From: Jannaschia sp. W003
GTDB lineage: Bacteria > Pseudomonadota > Alphaproteobacteria > Rhodobacterales > Rhodobacteraceae
Direction: 5' to 3'
Assembly: GCF_025144335.1 (NCBI RefSeq)
Contig: NZ_CP083539.1
Span: 2,791,501-2,855,500 of the forward strand
DNA: 64,000 nucleotides
Shown here one piece after another: positions 1 through 10,341 of the stretch. The position numbers were made by a program, and so were the translations under genes. Under the pieces are notes generated by a model. That model searched no databases, was not told where the DNA came from, and was given only the letters and a program-made list of their open reading frames with translations. The number at the start of each line of letters is the position of its first letter. Within the stretch, counting starts at the first letter, position 1.

Positions 1-668
1 TGCAGCCACTTCTTGGCGATCGAGGTGGTGAGGATCGGCCAGTCGGTCTGCGCGTCGATCCAGGCGTCCAATTCGTCCCGGAGCTTCGACTGCAGCAGGT
101 AGAGGTGCTTGGTCTCGCGCTGCTCGAGGTCCGTCGAGCCGGAGATGGCGGAGCGGGGGTCGATCAGGTCCGTGGGATCGAGCTGCTTGGTGCAGTTCTC
201 GCACTGGTCGCCGCGCGCACGCTCGTAGCCGCAGTTCGGGCAGGTGCCCTCGACGTAGCGGTCGGGCAGGAAGCGGCCGTCAGCGTGCGAGTAGACCTGC
301 CGCTCGGTGCGCTCCTCGATCAGCCCGTTCTCGTGAAGCTTGCCCGCGAAGTGCTGCGTCAGGCGGTGGTTCTGCGGGCTCGACGAGCGGCCGAAGTGGT
401 CGAAGCTCAGGCGGAAGCCCTCGGCGAGGTCCCGCTGCACCGCCCACATCTCGGCGCAGTACTCGGCCACGGGCTTGCCGGCCTTGGCGGCGGCGAGCTC
501 GGCGGGGGTGCCGTGCTCGTCGGTGGCGCAGAGGAACAGCACCTCGTGGCCCCGCAGGCGGCACCAGCGGGCGTAGAGGTCCGCGGGAAGCTGACTCCCT
601 ACGAGGTTCCCGAGATGCTTGATCCCGTTGATGTAGGGGATCGCCGAGGTGATGAGCGTGCGGGGCAT
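1..668 (-). CDS. metG: Methionyl-tRNA synthetase, N-terminal part (cut by window edge)
   Basis: Charges tRNA-Met with methionine in the cytoplasm. The visible 222 residues start [20 protein letters not shown], which carries the class I HIGH-type signature (HLGN, residues 18-21). A zinc-knuckle insert with two CxxC pairs (CPNC and CENC) lies near residues 140-165, as in the MetG group that binds zinc. The ATG at 668 is preceded by a GGAG-type ribosome site. The KMSKS half and the anticodon-binding domain lie beyond the left edge. The identification rests on clear family resemblance. Confidence 0.95.
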   Translation of the reverse strand, partial: MPRTLITSAIPYINGIKHLGNLVGSQLPADLYARWCRLRGHEVLFLCATDEHGTPAELAAAKAGKPVAEYCAEMWAVQRDLAEGFRLSFDHFGRSSSPQNHRLTQHFAGKLHENGLIEERTERQVYSHADGRFLPDRYVEGTCPNCGYERARGDQCENCTKQLDPTDLIDPRSAISGSTDLEQRETKHLYLLQSKLRDELDAWIDAQTDWPILTTSIAKKWL

Positions 669-734
669 GGGGGTCTCCTGGATCGGCGCGCATGTAGCGG
701 CGCGGCGGGCCGGGGGGCAACCGCCGCCGCGCCG

Positions 735-1640
735 TCAGATCACGATGGCGTCCTCGGGGGCCTTGGCCTTGTGCTCGGGCTCGACGTGGATCGTGACGCG
801 CAGCTCGGGCGCCTCGGCCCGCAGCGCCGCCTCGATGCGGTCGCACAGGGCGTGGGCGCGCGCCACGGTCCAGTCGCCGGGCACCACGAGGTGGAACTCC
901 ATGAAGGCGGCCGCCCCCGCGTGGCGGGTGCGCAGGTCGTGGGCCTGCACCGCGCCCGCGCCGGCCTCCGCGATCGCCGCCTCTAGGCGGGCGCGCAGAT
1001 CCTCGGGCACCGCCTCGTCCATCAGCCCGGCCAGCGACTCGGCGAGGACGCGCCAGCCCGACCACAGGATGTTGAGCGCCACCAACGCGGCCAGGGCCGG
1101 GTCGATCCAGCCGCGCCCGAGCACCGCGGCCAGCGCCACGCCGGCCGTGACCCCGGCCGAGGAGGCGACGTCGGCGAGCAGATGGCGCGCGTCGGCGCGC
1201 AGCGCGGGCGAGCGCGCGGCGCGGGCGGCGCGGAACAGCACGAGGCACCACAGCCCGTTCACCGCCCCCGCCGCGGCGTTCACCGCGATGCCGTCCCACG
1301 GCGCGACCAGCGGTAGGGGCGCGCGCGCCGCCTCCCACGCCTCGCGAAGGATCAGGAGCGCCGAGAGCACGATCAGGACCCCGACCCCCACGGCGGCCAC
1401 GACCTCGGCCTTGTGGTGCCCCCAGGGGTGGCGGTCGTCGGGCGGCCGCGCCGCGACGCGCAGCGCCCACCACGTGGCGAGCGCCGTGCCGACGTTGACC
1501 ACGCTCTCGGCCGCGTCCGACAGCAGCGCGACCGAGCCCGTCAGCGCGAAGGCCGCGGCCTTCAGCGCCAGCACCAGCAGCGCTACCGCGATCGACCATG
1601 CGGCGATCCGGTTCGCGGCGGCGGCGGCGCTCCCGCTCAG
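735..1640 (-). CDS. Cation diffusion facilitator (CDF) family metal efflux transporter
   Basis: Inner-membrane divalent-metal/proton antiporter of about 300 residues with roughly six hydrophobic segments and a C-terminal cytoplasmic domain ending in HVEPEHKAK. The TM2 metal site reads SDAAESVVN (ExxxN in place of the common HxxxD), while the TM5 site keeps HxxxD (HLLAD). This mix makes zinc specificity uncertain; iron, manganese or cobalt are possible. The gene overlaps the 3' end of nadK, so the two are translationally coupled. The start is odd: no ATG or GTG lies at the overlap. The chosen start is a CTG inside the nadK stop (CTGA); an in-frame GTG at 1706 is the alternative. Confidence 0.8.
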   Translation of the reverse strand: MSGSAAAAANRIAAWSIAVALLVLALKAAAFALTGSVALLSDAAESVVNVGTALATWWALRVAARPPDDRHPWGHHKAEVVAAVGVGVLIVLSALLILREAWEAARAPLPLVAPWDGIAVNAAAGAVNGLWCLVLFRAARAARSPALRADARHLLADVASSAGVTAGVALAAVLGRGWIDPALAALVALNILWSGWRVLAESLAGLMDEAVPEDLRARLEAAIAEAGAGAVQAHDLRTRHAGAAAFMEFHLVVPGDWTVARAHALCDRIEAALRAEAPELRVTIHVEPEHKAKAPEDAIVI

Positions 1641-2404
1641 GTGAACTGCTCGCGCAGCAGCCGCTCGTCGAGCCCGTGGCCGGGATCGAACAGGAGGCGG
1701 TGGCACACGCTCTCGTCGGACCGCACCTCGACGCGCACCACGTCCTGCACGGCCCGGGAGTCGGCCTCGGCCATCATCGGGCGCTTCGCGGGGTCGAGCA
1801 CGTCGAAGCGCACGCGCGCCGACTGCGGCAGCAGCGCGCCGCGCCAGCGCCGGGGCCGGAACGCGGCCATCGCCGTGAGCGCCAGCACGCCCGCGCCGAT
1901 GGGCAGGATGGGCCCGTGCGCCGAGTAGTTGTAGGCGGTCGACCCGGCGGGCGTGGCCACGAGGGCGCCGTCGCAGACCAGCTCCTCCATGCGCACCCGC
2001 CCGTCCACCACGATCCGCAGCCGCGCGGCCTGGGGGCCGGCGCGCAGCATCGAGACCTCGTTGATCGCCAGCGCCTCGACCACCTCGCCGGAGGTGCGCG
2101 TGGCCGTCATTCGGAGCGGGTTGGTGACCGCCTCCTCGGCGGCAGCCAGGCGCCAGAGCAGGTCGTCCTCGCCGTAGCCGTTCATCAGGAACCCCACGGT
2201 GCCGCGGTTCATTCCGTATGTCGGGGCGTCGAGGCCTTGGGTCGCGTGGAGCGTGTGCAGCATGAACCCGTCGCCGCCGAGGGCCACGATCACGTCCGCC
2301 GCCTCGGGCGCGTGCTGCCCGTAGCGCGCCGCGAGGGTGTCCAGCGCCGCCTGCGCGTCGGGCGCGTCGGAGGCCAGGAAGGCGATTCTGGGCGCGTCGC
2401 GCAT
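1637..2404 (-). CDS. nadK: NAD kinase
   Basis: Phosphorylates NAD+ to NADP+ in the cytosol. The 255-residue product is family-sized and has the GGDG motif at residues 43-46 ([10 protein letters not shown]) and the conserved glycine/serine motif [15 protein letters not shown] that shapes the NAD site. I chose the ATG at 2404 because the protein then starts directly with the first beta strand ([13 protein letters not shown]) and a GGAG-like site precedes it. Upstream in-frame codons only add a low-complexity tail. Its stop overlaps the start of the CDF transporter gene downstream. Divergent from glyA. Confidence 0.93.
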   Translation of the reverse strand: MRDAPRIAFLASDAPDAQAALDTLAARYGQHAPEAADVIVALGGDGFMLHTLHATQGLDAPTYGMNRGTVGFLMNGYGEDDLLWRLAAAEEAVTNPLRMTATRTSGEVVEALAINEVSMLRAGPQAARLRIVVDGRVRMEELVCDGALVATPAGSTAYNYSAHGPILPIGAGVLALTAMAAFRPRRWRGALLPQSARVRFDVLDPAKRPMMAEADSRAVQDVVRVEVRSDESVCHRLLFDPGHGLDERLLREQFT

Positions 2405-2547
2405 GGGCTCTCCGGGTGGCGGCTCGGTCGCACCGTGGGCCGCGGGCGCCGAGAAAGGCAAGCGTCGCGGCCCCCTGCGCCGCAATGCGCGCTTCACGCC
2501 TCGGCCCGCCCCGTGTATGGGCCGCGCAACCCGAGGAGGACCCGCCC

Positions 2548-3843
2548 ATGAACGCCCCCCACCGCGACGCCGGCTTCTTCACCCGCGGCCTCGCCGAGAC
2601 CGACCCCAAGATCGCCCGCGCCACCGAGCAGGAACTCGGGCGCCAGCGCGACGAGATCGAGCTGATCGCCTCCGAGAACATCGTCAGCCGCGCCGTGATG
2701 GAGGCGCAGGGCGGCGTGATGACCAACAAGTACGCCGAAGGCTATCCGGGCCGGCGTTACTACGGCGGCTGCCAGTACGTGGACGTGGCCGAGGAGCTGG
2801 CCATCGCGCGGGCCAGGGAGTTGTTCGGCTGCGGCTTCGCCAACGTGCAGCCCAACTCCGGCTCCCAGGCCAACCAGGGCGTGTTCACCGCTCTCCTGAA
2901 GCCGGGCGACACCATCCTCGGCATGTCGCTCGATGCGGGCGGGCACCTGACCCACGGCGCGCGCCCGAACCAGTCGGGCAAGTGGTTCAACGCCGTTCAG
3001 TACGGCGTGCGCCGCGAGGACATGCGGCTCGACTACGAACAGGTCCAGGCGCTCGCCACCGAGCACCAGCCCAAGATGATCATCGCCGGCGGCTCGGCCA
3101 TCCCGCGCATCATCGACTTCGCCCGCATGCGCGAGATCGCCGATTCCGTGGGGGCCTGGCTCCTGGTGGACATGGCGCACTTCGCGGGGCTGGTGGCGTC
3201 GGGGCACTACCCCTCGCCCTTCCCCCACGCGCACGTCGCCACGACGACCACCCACAAGACCCTGCGCGGCCCGCGCGGCGGCATGATCCTGACGGACGAC
3301 GAGGCGGTCGCCAAGAAGGTGAACTCGGCGATCTTCCCGGGCATCCAGGGCGGCCCCCTCATGCACGTGATCGCCGCCAAGGCCGTGGCCTTCGGCGAGG
3401 CGCTGCAGCCCGGCTTCCGGGACTACCAAGGCTTGGTCGTCGCCAACGCCGTGGCGCTGGCCGAGGGGCTGATGGCCGGCGGGCTCGACATCGTCACGGG
3501 CGGCACCGACACGCATCTGATGCTGGTCGATCTGCGGCCCAAGGGCGTGAAGGGCAACGAGACCGAGGCCGCTCTGGGCCGCGCGCACATCACCTGCAAC
3601 AAGAACGGCATCCCCTTCGACGACGAGAAGCCGACCGTTACTTCGGGCGTGCGGCTCGGCACGCCGGCGGGCACCACGCGCGGCTTCGGCGAGGACGAGT
3701 TCCGCACCGTGGCCGCGCTGATCTGCGAGGTGGTCGACGGACTGGCCGCGAACGGGGCCGAGGGCAACGCGGAGGTGGAGGCATCGGTGCGCGCGAAAGT
3801 GGCCGAGCTGACCGCGCGGTTCCCGATCTACCCCGACCTCTGA
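2548..3843 (+). CDS. glyA: Serine hydroxymethyltransferase
   Basis: PLP enzyme that converts serine and tetrahydrofolate to glycine and 5,10-methylene-THF, the main one-carbon source. The 431-residue product has the family hallmarks: [21 protein letters not shown] near the N-terminus, YYGGC, and the PLP-lysine segment [14 protein letters not shown] with the lysine near residue 237. The start ATG has a strong GAGGAGGA site 8-15 bases upstream. Its 3' side runs into three tandem palindromes shared with the convergent TetR gene. Confidence 0.97.
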   Translation: MNAPHRDAGFFTRGLAETDPKIARATEQELGRQRDEIELIASENIVSRAVMEAQGGVMTNKYAEGYPGRRYYGGCQYVDVAEELAIARARELFGCGFANVQPNSGSQANQGVFTALLKPGDTILGMSLDAGGHLTHGARPNQSGKWFNAVQYGVRREDMRLDYEQVQALATEHQPKMIIAGGSAIPRIIDFARMREIADSVGAWLLVDMAHFAGLVASGHYPSPFPHAHVATTTTHKTLRGPRGGMILTDDEAVAKKVNSAIFPGIQGGPLMHVIAAKAVAFGEALQPGFRDYQGLVVANAVALAEGLMAGGLDIVTGGTDTHLMLVDLRPKGVKGNETEAALGRAHITCNKNGIPFDDEKPTVTSGVRLGTPAGTTRGFGEDEFRTVAALICEVVDGLAANGAEGNAEVEASVRAKVAELTARFPIYPDL

Positions 3844-3849
3844 GCGGGG

Positions 3850-3925
3850 GCGCACTCTTCGCGAAGAGTGCGCGGCGGAGCCTTCACGAAGGCTCCGCTC
3901 CGACGAGATCTTCGCGAAGATCTCG
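3850..3925. terminator. Three consecutive palindromes between convergent glyA and tetR
   Basis: Three near-contiguous inverted repeats share a TTCGCGAA-like centre. The first (3850-3873) is a perfect 24-bp palindrome, GCGCACTCTTCG and its complement. The second (3875-3898) has 11-bp arms GCGGAGCCTTC/GAAGGCTCCGC around AC. The third (3904-3925) is a perfect 22-bp palindrome, CGAGATCTTCG and its complement. The second spans the tetR stop codon and the third encodes its last residues (DLREDL). They most likely terminate both convergent genes; none has a clean U-tract. Confidence 0.6.
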
Positions 3926-4510
3926 CGCGCCGACGGAGGCCAGCGCCATGCGGGCGTGGATGCGCTCCACCTCGCCGCGCGCGAGCCGCCCCCCGGCCCG
4001 GAACCAGGTGTTCACGCCGGTCAGCATCGCGATCAACCCCATCGCCGCGAGATGGATGTCGGGCACCCGCATGAGCCCCGCCTCCGCGCCCGCGCGCAGG
4101 ATCGCTTCGGGCACCGCCTCGTAGCGGCGGCGCAGGCGCTCGATGACGGCGAAGTTGCCGGGCGCGAGGTTGCGCAGCTCACCATAGGCCACGACCACCG
4201 CCTCGGGCCGGTCGAGGTGGAAGCCCACGTGGAACCGTGCCCAGGCGTCGAGGCGCGCCACCGGATCGCCCCCGGGGTCGGCCTCGGCCCATGCGCCCAG
4301 CAACGCGTCGAGGTGCTCGCGCATCATGTCGAACAGCAGCGCCTGCTTGTCGGGGGTGTAGTGGTAGAGCGCACCCGCGCCGATCCCGACCTCGGAGGCG
4401 ATGGCGCGCATGGAGACGGCGGCATAGCCGTGGCGCGCGAACAGGCGCTCCGCCGCGGCGCGCACCCGCGGCCCCGTCACGCCCGCATCGCTGCCCTGGG
4501 GTCTGGCCAT
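3884..4510 (-). CDS. TetR/AcrR family transcriptional regulator
   Basis: One-component repressor of 208 residues. The N-terminal helix-turn-helix lies at about residues 14-58, with the typical LFARHGYAAVSMRAIASEVGIGAGALYHY block. The rest is a variable helical ligand domain, so the ligand is unknown. A 20-bp palindromic operator lies 11 bases upstream of its ATG, between it and the divergent lipoprotein gene, which points to autorepression and possible control of that gene. The last residues are encoded inside a palindrome (see 3850-3925). Confidence 0.88.
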   Translation of the reverse strand: MARPQGSDAGVTGPRVRAAAERLFARHGYAAVSMRAIASEVGIGAGALYHYTPDKQALLFDMMREHLDALLGAWAEADPGGDPVARLDAWARFHVGFHLDRPEAVVVAYGELRNLAPGNFAVIERLRRRYEAVPEAILRAGAEAGLMRVPDIHLAAMGLIAMLTGVNTWFRAGGRLARGEVERIHARMALASVGARDLREDLVGAEPS

Positions 4511-4520
4511 GCCCCGAATT

Positions 4521-4540
4521 AACTGAACGTCCGTTCAGTT
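4521..4540. promoter_or_regulatory. Probable TetR operator
   Basis: Perfect inverted repeat AACTGAACG-TC-CGTTCAGTT. It lies 11 bases before the tetR ATG and 45 bases before the divergent lipoprotein gene. Length and symmetry fit a TetR-family dimer site; the assignment is by position and symmetry only. Confidence 0.7.
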
Positions 4541-4584
4541 CCAAGCGCGTTGCCGCGCGCGCGCCCCGCGCCTAAGGATCGGCC

Positions 4585-4938
4585 ATGCGCGCCCTCGCCC
4601 TCCTCCTCGTGCTCGCCGCCTGCGCGGAGCTGCCGCCCGTGGAGGGCGCGATCTCCGAGGCGGCGCGGCGCGAGCCCTACCCCGTGCTGGTGCCCCTCGG
4701 CACGCTGCTGGCCGAGGCCGAGCGCCCGTCGCGCGCCGCCCCCGCCGCGGCGGAGCTGGAGGCGCGGGGCGCCCGGCTGCGCGCCGCGCGCGTCCCCGCG
4801 CCGGGGCTGGACGCCCTGCGCGCGGAGGGCCGGCGCCTGCGCGCCCGCACCGTGCCCGCGCCCGCGGAGGCTGACCTGGATGCCCGCGGACGGCGCCTGC
4901 GCGAGCGGGCCGAGGCCCTGCGCGCCGTGCCCGTCTGA
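4585..4938 (+). CDS. Small putative lipoprotein, unknown function
   Basis: The 117-residue product begins MRALALLLVLAACAEL, a short signal peptide with a lipobox (LAAC), so it is probably lipidated on Cys13 and membrane-anchored. The rest is alanine/arginine-rich with a loose repeat of the form RA-RxPAPxxxxLxA-xGRRLRxR between residues 60 and 110, which may form a helical or coiled rod. No enzyme motif was recognised. It is divergent from tetR across the palindromic operator, so it may be that regulator's target. The composition warrants some caution about it being a real gene. Confidence 0.6.
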   Translation: MRALALLLVLAACAELPPVEGAISEAARREPYPVLVPLGTLLAEAERPSRAAPAAAELEARGARLRAARVPAPGLDALRAEGRRLRARTVPAPAEADLDARGRRLRERAEALRAVPV

Positions 4939-5008
4939 CCCGCCGCCGCGCCGTTGCGTGCGGCGCCCCCCCGCGATAGCAGGCCGCGACCCCAAGAGGA
5001 GCGCGCCC

Positions 5009-6295
5009 ATGACCACCCCCCTCCGCCTCGGCATCGCCGGCCTCGGAACCGTGGGCGTGGGCGTGGTGCGCATCGTCGAGGCGCACCGCGCCATGCTGGA
5101 GGCCCGCATCGGGCGCCCGGTCGAGATCGCTGCGGTGTCGGCCCGGACCCGCGACCGCGATCGCGGCATCGACATCTCGGGCTACGCTTGGGAGGACGAC
5201 CCCGTCGCCCTCGCCCGCCGGGACGACGTGGACCTGTTTGTGGAGCTGATGGGCGGCGCCGACGGCCCCGCCAAGGCCGCCACCGAGGCCGCTCTCTCGG
5301 CCGGCAAGCCCGTGGTCACCGCCAACAAGGCGATGCTGGCCATCCACGGCCAGGCGCTGGCGGAACTGGCCGAGGCGAACGGCGCCGCGCTGCGCTTCGA
5401 GGCCGCCGTGGCCGGCGGCATTCCCTGCGTGAAGGCCCTGCTGGAGGGCATGGCGGGCAACGCCGTCGCCCGCGTGATGGGGGTCATGAACGGCACCTGC
5501 AACTACATCCTCACCCGCATGGAGGCCGAGGGGCTCGCCTACGCCGAGGTGTTCGAGGAGGCCCGCGCGCTGGGCTACCTGGAGGCCGACCCGACCCTCG
5601 ACGTGGGCGGCATCGACGCGGGCCACAAGCTGGCGATCCTATCGGCCATCGCCTTCGGCAGCCGCGTGGACTTCGGGGGCGTGGAGCTGCAGGGCATCGA
5701 GCGCATCTCGATCGACGACATCCGCCGCGCCGGGGACATGGGCTACCGCATCAAGCTCCTCGGGGTGGCCTGCGCCACGCCCGAGGGCATCGAACAGTCC
5801 ATGCGCCCCACCCTCGTGCCCGCCGCCTCGCCGCTGGGCCAGCTCGAGGGCGCCACCAACATGGTGGTGATCGAGGGCGACGCCGTGGGCCAGATCGTGC
5901 TGCGCGGCGCCGGCGCCGGCGAGGGGCCGACCGCGAGCGCGGTGATGGGCGACGTCTGCGACATCGCCCGCGGCACCGTGCCCCCGCCCTTCGGGCAGCC
6001 CGCCGCGGGGCTCGCGTCGGCGCCCCGCGCGCCCGCCGCGACGCCTTGCGCGCACTACCTGCGGATGGCCCTGCGCGACGAGCCGGGCGCGCTGGCGCGG
6101 GTGGCGACGGTGCTGGGCGAGGCGGGCATCTCGATCGACCGCATGCGCCAGTACGACCACCCCGGCCCCGAGGCGCCCGTGCTGATCGTGACCCATCCCT
6201 GCACGCCCGCCGCCCTGGCCGAGGCGCTGCGCGGCATGGCGGGCACCGGCGTGGTGGCGGGCGACCCGGTGGCGCTGCAGATCCTCGGCGACTAG
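5009..6295 (+). CDS. hom: Homoserine dehydrogenase
   Basis: NAD(P)H-dependent reduction of aspartate semialdehyde to homoserine, on the route to threonine and methionine. The 428-residue product has an N-terminal Rossmann motif (GIAGLGTVGVGVV, residues 7-19), the catalytic block ANKAML...EAAVAGGIPCVK, and MNGTCNYILTRME. A C-terminal ACT domain covers about residues 350-425 (LRDEPGALARVATVLGEAGIS), the usual site for threonine feedback inhibition. AAGAGGAG precedes the ATG. It is monofunctional: no aspartokinase domain is fused. Confidence 0.96.
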   Translation: MTTPLRLGIAGLGTVGVGVVRIVEAHRAMLEARIGRPVEIAAVSARTRDRDRGIDISGYAWEDDPVALARRDDVDLFVELMGGADGPAKAATEAALSAGKPVVTANKAMLAIHGQALAELAEANGAALRFEAAVAGGIPCVKALLEGMAGNAVARVMGVMNGTCNYILTRMEAEGLAYAEVFEEARALGYLEADPTLDVGGIDAGHKLAILSAIAFGSRVDFGGVELQGIERISIDDIRRAGDMGYRIKLLGVACATPEGIEQSMRPTLVPAASPLGQLEGATNMVVIEGDAVGQIVLRGAGAGEGPTASAVMGDVCDIARGTVPPPFGQPAAGLASAPRAPAATPCAHYLRMALRDEPGALARVATVLGEAGISIDRMRQYDHPGPEAPVLIVTHPCTPAALAEALRGMAGTGVVAGDPVALQILGD

Positions 6296-6335
6296 GCGGC
6301 TCGACCGGATGCGGCGGGCGCGCTAGGTCCGCCGC

Positions 6336-7379
<1,044 letters not shown>

Positions 7380-7452
7380 CGCAAACGGAGGGTTCCCCGG
7401 GGGGCGGGGGCGGGCTACTCCGCCCCTGACCCAACGTCCGGAGACCGCCCCC

Positions 7453-8412
7453 ATGCCCAAGCACGACTTCAACGACCGCATGCTGTCGCTGGGGCTGGCC
7501 CGCGTCTCCGAGGCGGCCGCCCTCGCCTCGGCCCGCCTGATCGGGCGCGGCGACGAGAAGGCCGCCGACCAGGCCGCCGTGAACGCCATGCGCGATCAGC
7601 TCAACCTCCTCGACATCCGCGGCACCGTGGTGATCGGCGAGGGCGAGCGTGACGAGGCGCCCATGCTCTACATCGGCGAGGAGGTGGGCTCCGGCTCCGG
7701 CCCCGAGGTCGACATCGCGCTCGACCCGCTGGAGGGCACCACCCTCACCGCCAAGGACATGCCCAACGCCCTGTGCGTAATCGCCATGGCCCCGCGCGGC
7801 ACGCTCCTCCACGCGCCCGACGTCTACATGGACAAGCTGGCCATCGGCCCCGGCTACCGCCGCGGCGTGGTGACCATGGACATGTCGCCGGCCGAGCGCG
7901 TCAGCGCGCTGTCGGCCGCCAAGGGCTGCTCCACCGAGGACATCACCGTCTGCGTCCTTGAGCGCCCGCGCCACGAGGAGATGATCGCCGAGCTGCGCAC
8001 CACGGGCTGCGCCATTCGCCTGATCACCGACGGCGACGTGGCCGGCGTGATCCACTGCGCCGAGGCCGAGACCACGGGCATCGACATGTACATGGGCTCG
8101 GGCGGCGCGCCCGAGGGGGTGCTGGCCGCAGCGGCCCTCAAGTGCATGGGCGGCCAGATGTTCGGCCGCCTCACCTTCCGCAACGACGACGAGCGGGGCC
8201 GTGCCGAGAAGGCCGGCATCACCAACTTCGACCGGGTCTACACCCGCGACGACATGGTGACCGAGGACGTGATCTTCGCCGCCACCGGCGTCACCGACGG
8301 CTCGATCCTGGCCGGCATCCGCCGCGAGCCGGGCTTCCTGACCGCCGAGACGATCCTGATGCGCTCCAAGACCGGCTCGGTGCGGCGCATGACCTACCGC
8401 AACCCGACCTGA
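7453..8412 (+). CDS. glpX: Fructose-1,6-bisphosphatase, class II (GlpX type)
   Basis: Removes the 1-phosphate of fructose 1,6-bisphosphate in gluconeogenesis, and possibly acts on sedoheptulose bisphosphate. The 319-residue product has the metal/phosphate motif DPLEGTTL from residue 91 and an upstream GEGERDEAPML block. The YMGSGGAPEGVLAAAALK segment is characteristic of the GlpX class and absent from class I enzymes. It stands downstream of the aldo/keto reductase and 43 bases before recJ; a shared transcript with recJ is possible. Confidence 0.95.
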   Translation: MPKHDFNDRMLSLGLARVSEAAALASARLIGRGDEKAADQAAVNAMRDQLNLLDIRGTVVIGEGERDEAPMLYIGEEVGSGSGPEVDIALDPLEGTTLTAKDMPNALCVIAMAPRGTLLHAPDVYMDKLAIGPGYRRGVVTMDMSPAERVSALSAAKGCSTEDITVCVLERPRHEEMIAELRTTGCAIRLITDGDVAGVIHCAEAETTGIDMYMGSGGAPEGVLAAAALKCMGGQMFGRLTFRNDDERGRAEKAGITNFDRVYTRDDMVTEDVIFAATGVTDGSILAGIRREPGFLTAETILMRSKTGSVRRMTYRNPT

Positions 8413-8455
8413 GCCCGCCTTGCGCCGCCCCGCCCCGCCGGGGCATGGGGCGGCG

Positions 8456-10183
8456 ATGAGCTATCTCGGGGTCACACGTTCCGCGAACGATCGCGCCTGG
8501 ATCGGCCCGGACGCCGAGGCCGAGCGGCTGGCCGAGGCGCTGGCCCAGGCGGGTCACCCGCTCGCCCTCGCCCAGCACCTCGCGCGCCGGGGCGTGCTGC
8601 CCGATGCCGCCGAGGCGTTCCTCGCCCCCACCCTGCGCGCCCTGCTGCCCGACCCCCGCAGCTTGCGCGACATGGAGCGCGCCGCCGCCCGTCTGGCCCA
8701 TGCCGCCGAGCGCCGCGAGCGCATCGCCGTGTTCGCCGACTACGACGTGGACGGCGGCGCCTCGGCGGCGCTGATCCAGTGGTGGCTGCGGGGGCTGGGC
8801 CATCGCGCCACGCTCTACGTCCCCGACCGCATCGACGAGGGCTACGGCCCCAACCCGCCCGCCATGGCGCGGCTGGCCGAGGCGCACGACCTCGTGGTCT
8901 GCGTCGACTGCGGAACGGTCAGCTTCGAGGCGCTGGAGGCGGCGGCGGCGGCGGACGTGCTGGTGCTCGACCACCACCTCGGGGCCGAGACCCTGCCCCG
9001 CGCCCATGCGGTCGTGAACCCGAACCGCCAGGACGAGGACGGCGCGCTCTCGCACCTCTGCGCCGCCGCCGTCGTGTTCCTGTGCCTCGTGGAAGCGAAC
9101 CGTCAGCGGCGCGCGGCGGGAGCCGCCGTGCCCGATCTCATGGCGATGCTCGACCTCGTGGCGCTGGCCACGGTCGCTGACGTGGCCCCCCTCACGGGCG
9201 TGAACCGCGCGCTGGTGCGCCAGGGTCTCGCGGTGATGGGCCGCCGCGCGCGCCCCGGCCTGCGGGCCTTGGCCGACGTCGCGCGCATGGACGGGCCGCC
9301 GTCGAGCTATCACCTCGGCTACCTGTTGGGCCCCCGCATCAACGCGGGCGGCCGCGTGGGCGCCGCCGACCTCGGCGCGCGCCTGCTGTCCACCGACGAC
9401 GAGGCCGAGGCCGCCGCCCTCGCCGCCCGGCTGGACGATCTGAACCGCGAGCGCCGCGCCATCGAGGCGCGCATCGGTGACGATGCCCGCGCGCAGGCGG
9501 AGGCGCGCGGCGGCCCCCTCGCCTGGGCCGCCGGCGAGGGCTGGCACCCGGGCGTGGTGGGCATCGTCGCCTCGCGCCTCAAGGACGCGACCCACCGCCC
9601 CGCGGTGGTGATCGGCCTGCGCGAGGACGGGCTGGGCCAGGGCTCGGTGCGCTCGGTCGCGGGCGTGGACATCGGGGCCGCCGTGCAGCGGCTGGCGGCC
9701 GAGGGCCTCCTGGTGAAGGGCGGCGGGCACCGCATGGCCGCGGGCCTCACGGTGGAGCGCGCGAAGCTGGAAGCCGCGATGGAGCGCCTCGGCGAGCTGG
9801 TGGCGCGCCAAGGCGCGGGACTGGGCGAGCCGGGCAGCTTGCGCATCGACGGCACGCTGATGCCCGGCGCCGCCACGCCCGACCTCGTGGCGATGCTGGA
9901 GCGTGCCGGCCCCTTCGGCCAGGGCGCCCCCGCCCCGCGCTTCGCGCTGCCCGACCTGCGGGTCGCCGCCTCGCGCCCCGTGGGCGAGGGCCACCTCAAG
10001 ATCACCTTCGCCGACGGGCGCATCCGCCTCGACGCCATCGCCTTCCGCGCGGCCCCCGCGCTCCATGCGCTGGCCGCCGAGGGCCGTCCCCTCCACGTCG
10101 CCGGCCGGCTCGAGATCAACCGCTGGCAGGGCCGCGAGACGGTTCAGCTCAAGCTCGACGACGCCGCGCCCGCGAGCGGCTGA
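8456..10183 (+). CDS. recJ: Single-stranded-DNA-specific exonuclease RecJ
   Basis: 5'-3' single-strand DNA exonuclease used in RecF recombination, mismatch and base-excision repair. The 575-residue product has the DHH-family motifs: DYDVDG at about 95-100, a DCGT block, DHHLGAE, and the DHHA1 motif GGGHRMAAG near 428. A C-terminal OB-like domain follows, so it is full length. I chose the ATG at 8456; an in-frame ATG 12 codons upstream lacks a ribosome site. tRNA-Glu follows on the same strand. Confidence 0.95.
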   Translation: MSYLGVTRSANDRAWIGPDAEAERLAEALAQAGHPLALAQHLARRGVLPDAAEAFLAPTLRALLPDPRSLRDMERAAARLAHAAERRERIAVFADYDVDGGASAALIQWWLRGLGHRATLYVPDRIDEGYGPNPPAMARLAEAHDLVVCVDCGTVSFEALEAAAAADVLVLDHHLGAETLPRAHAVVNPNRQDEDGALSHLCAAAVVFLCLVEANRQRRAAGAAVPDLMAMLDLVALATVADVAPLTGVNRALVRQGLAVMGRRARPGLRALADVARMDGPPSSYHLGYLLGPRINAGGRVGAADLGARLLSTDDEAEAAALAARLDDLNRERRAIEARIGDDARAQAEARGGPLAWAAGEGWHPGVVGIVASRLKDATHRPAVVIGLREDGLGQGSVRSVAGVDIGAAVQRLAAEGLLVKGGGHRMAAGLTVERAKLEAAMERLGELVARQGAGLGEPGSLRIDGTLMPGAATPDLVAMLERAGPFGQGAPAPRFALPDLRVAASRPVGEGHLKITFADGRIRLDAIAFRAAPALHALAAEGRPLHVAGRLEINRWQGRETVQLKLDDAAPASG

Positions 10184-10266
10184 CGCCCGCGATTTCCGCC
10201 GCGCGACCCCCCGAAAAACCGCTTGCACCCCCGGGGGCGATTTCCTATCCCCGCCCCACCAAGCGC

Positions 10267-10341
10267 GGCCCGTTCGTCTATCGGTTAGGACGCCAGGTTT
10301 TCAACCTGGAAAGAGGGGTTCGATTCCCCTACGGGCTGCCA
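10267..10341 (+). tRNA. tRNA-Glu (anticodon TTC)
   Basis: Full cloverleaf including encoded CCA. The acceptor stem is GGCCCGT/ACGGGCT with one G-U pair, and the anticodon arm is CCAGG-TTTTCAA-CCTGG, giving TTC. The T arm is AGGGG-TTCGATT-CCCCT, followed by discriminator G and CCA. It is 75 nt long and 83 bases downstream of recJ. Confidence 0.97.

Noticed and set aside
735..2729. 664-codon minus-strand frame spanning nadK and the CDF gene
   Set aside because: Only its last 300 codons resemble a protein (the CDF transporter); the rest is nadK read in the wrong frame.
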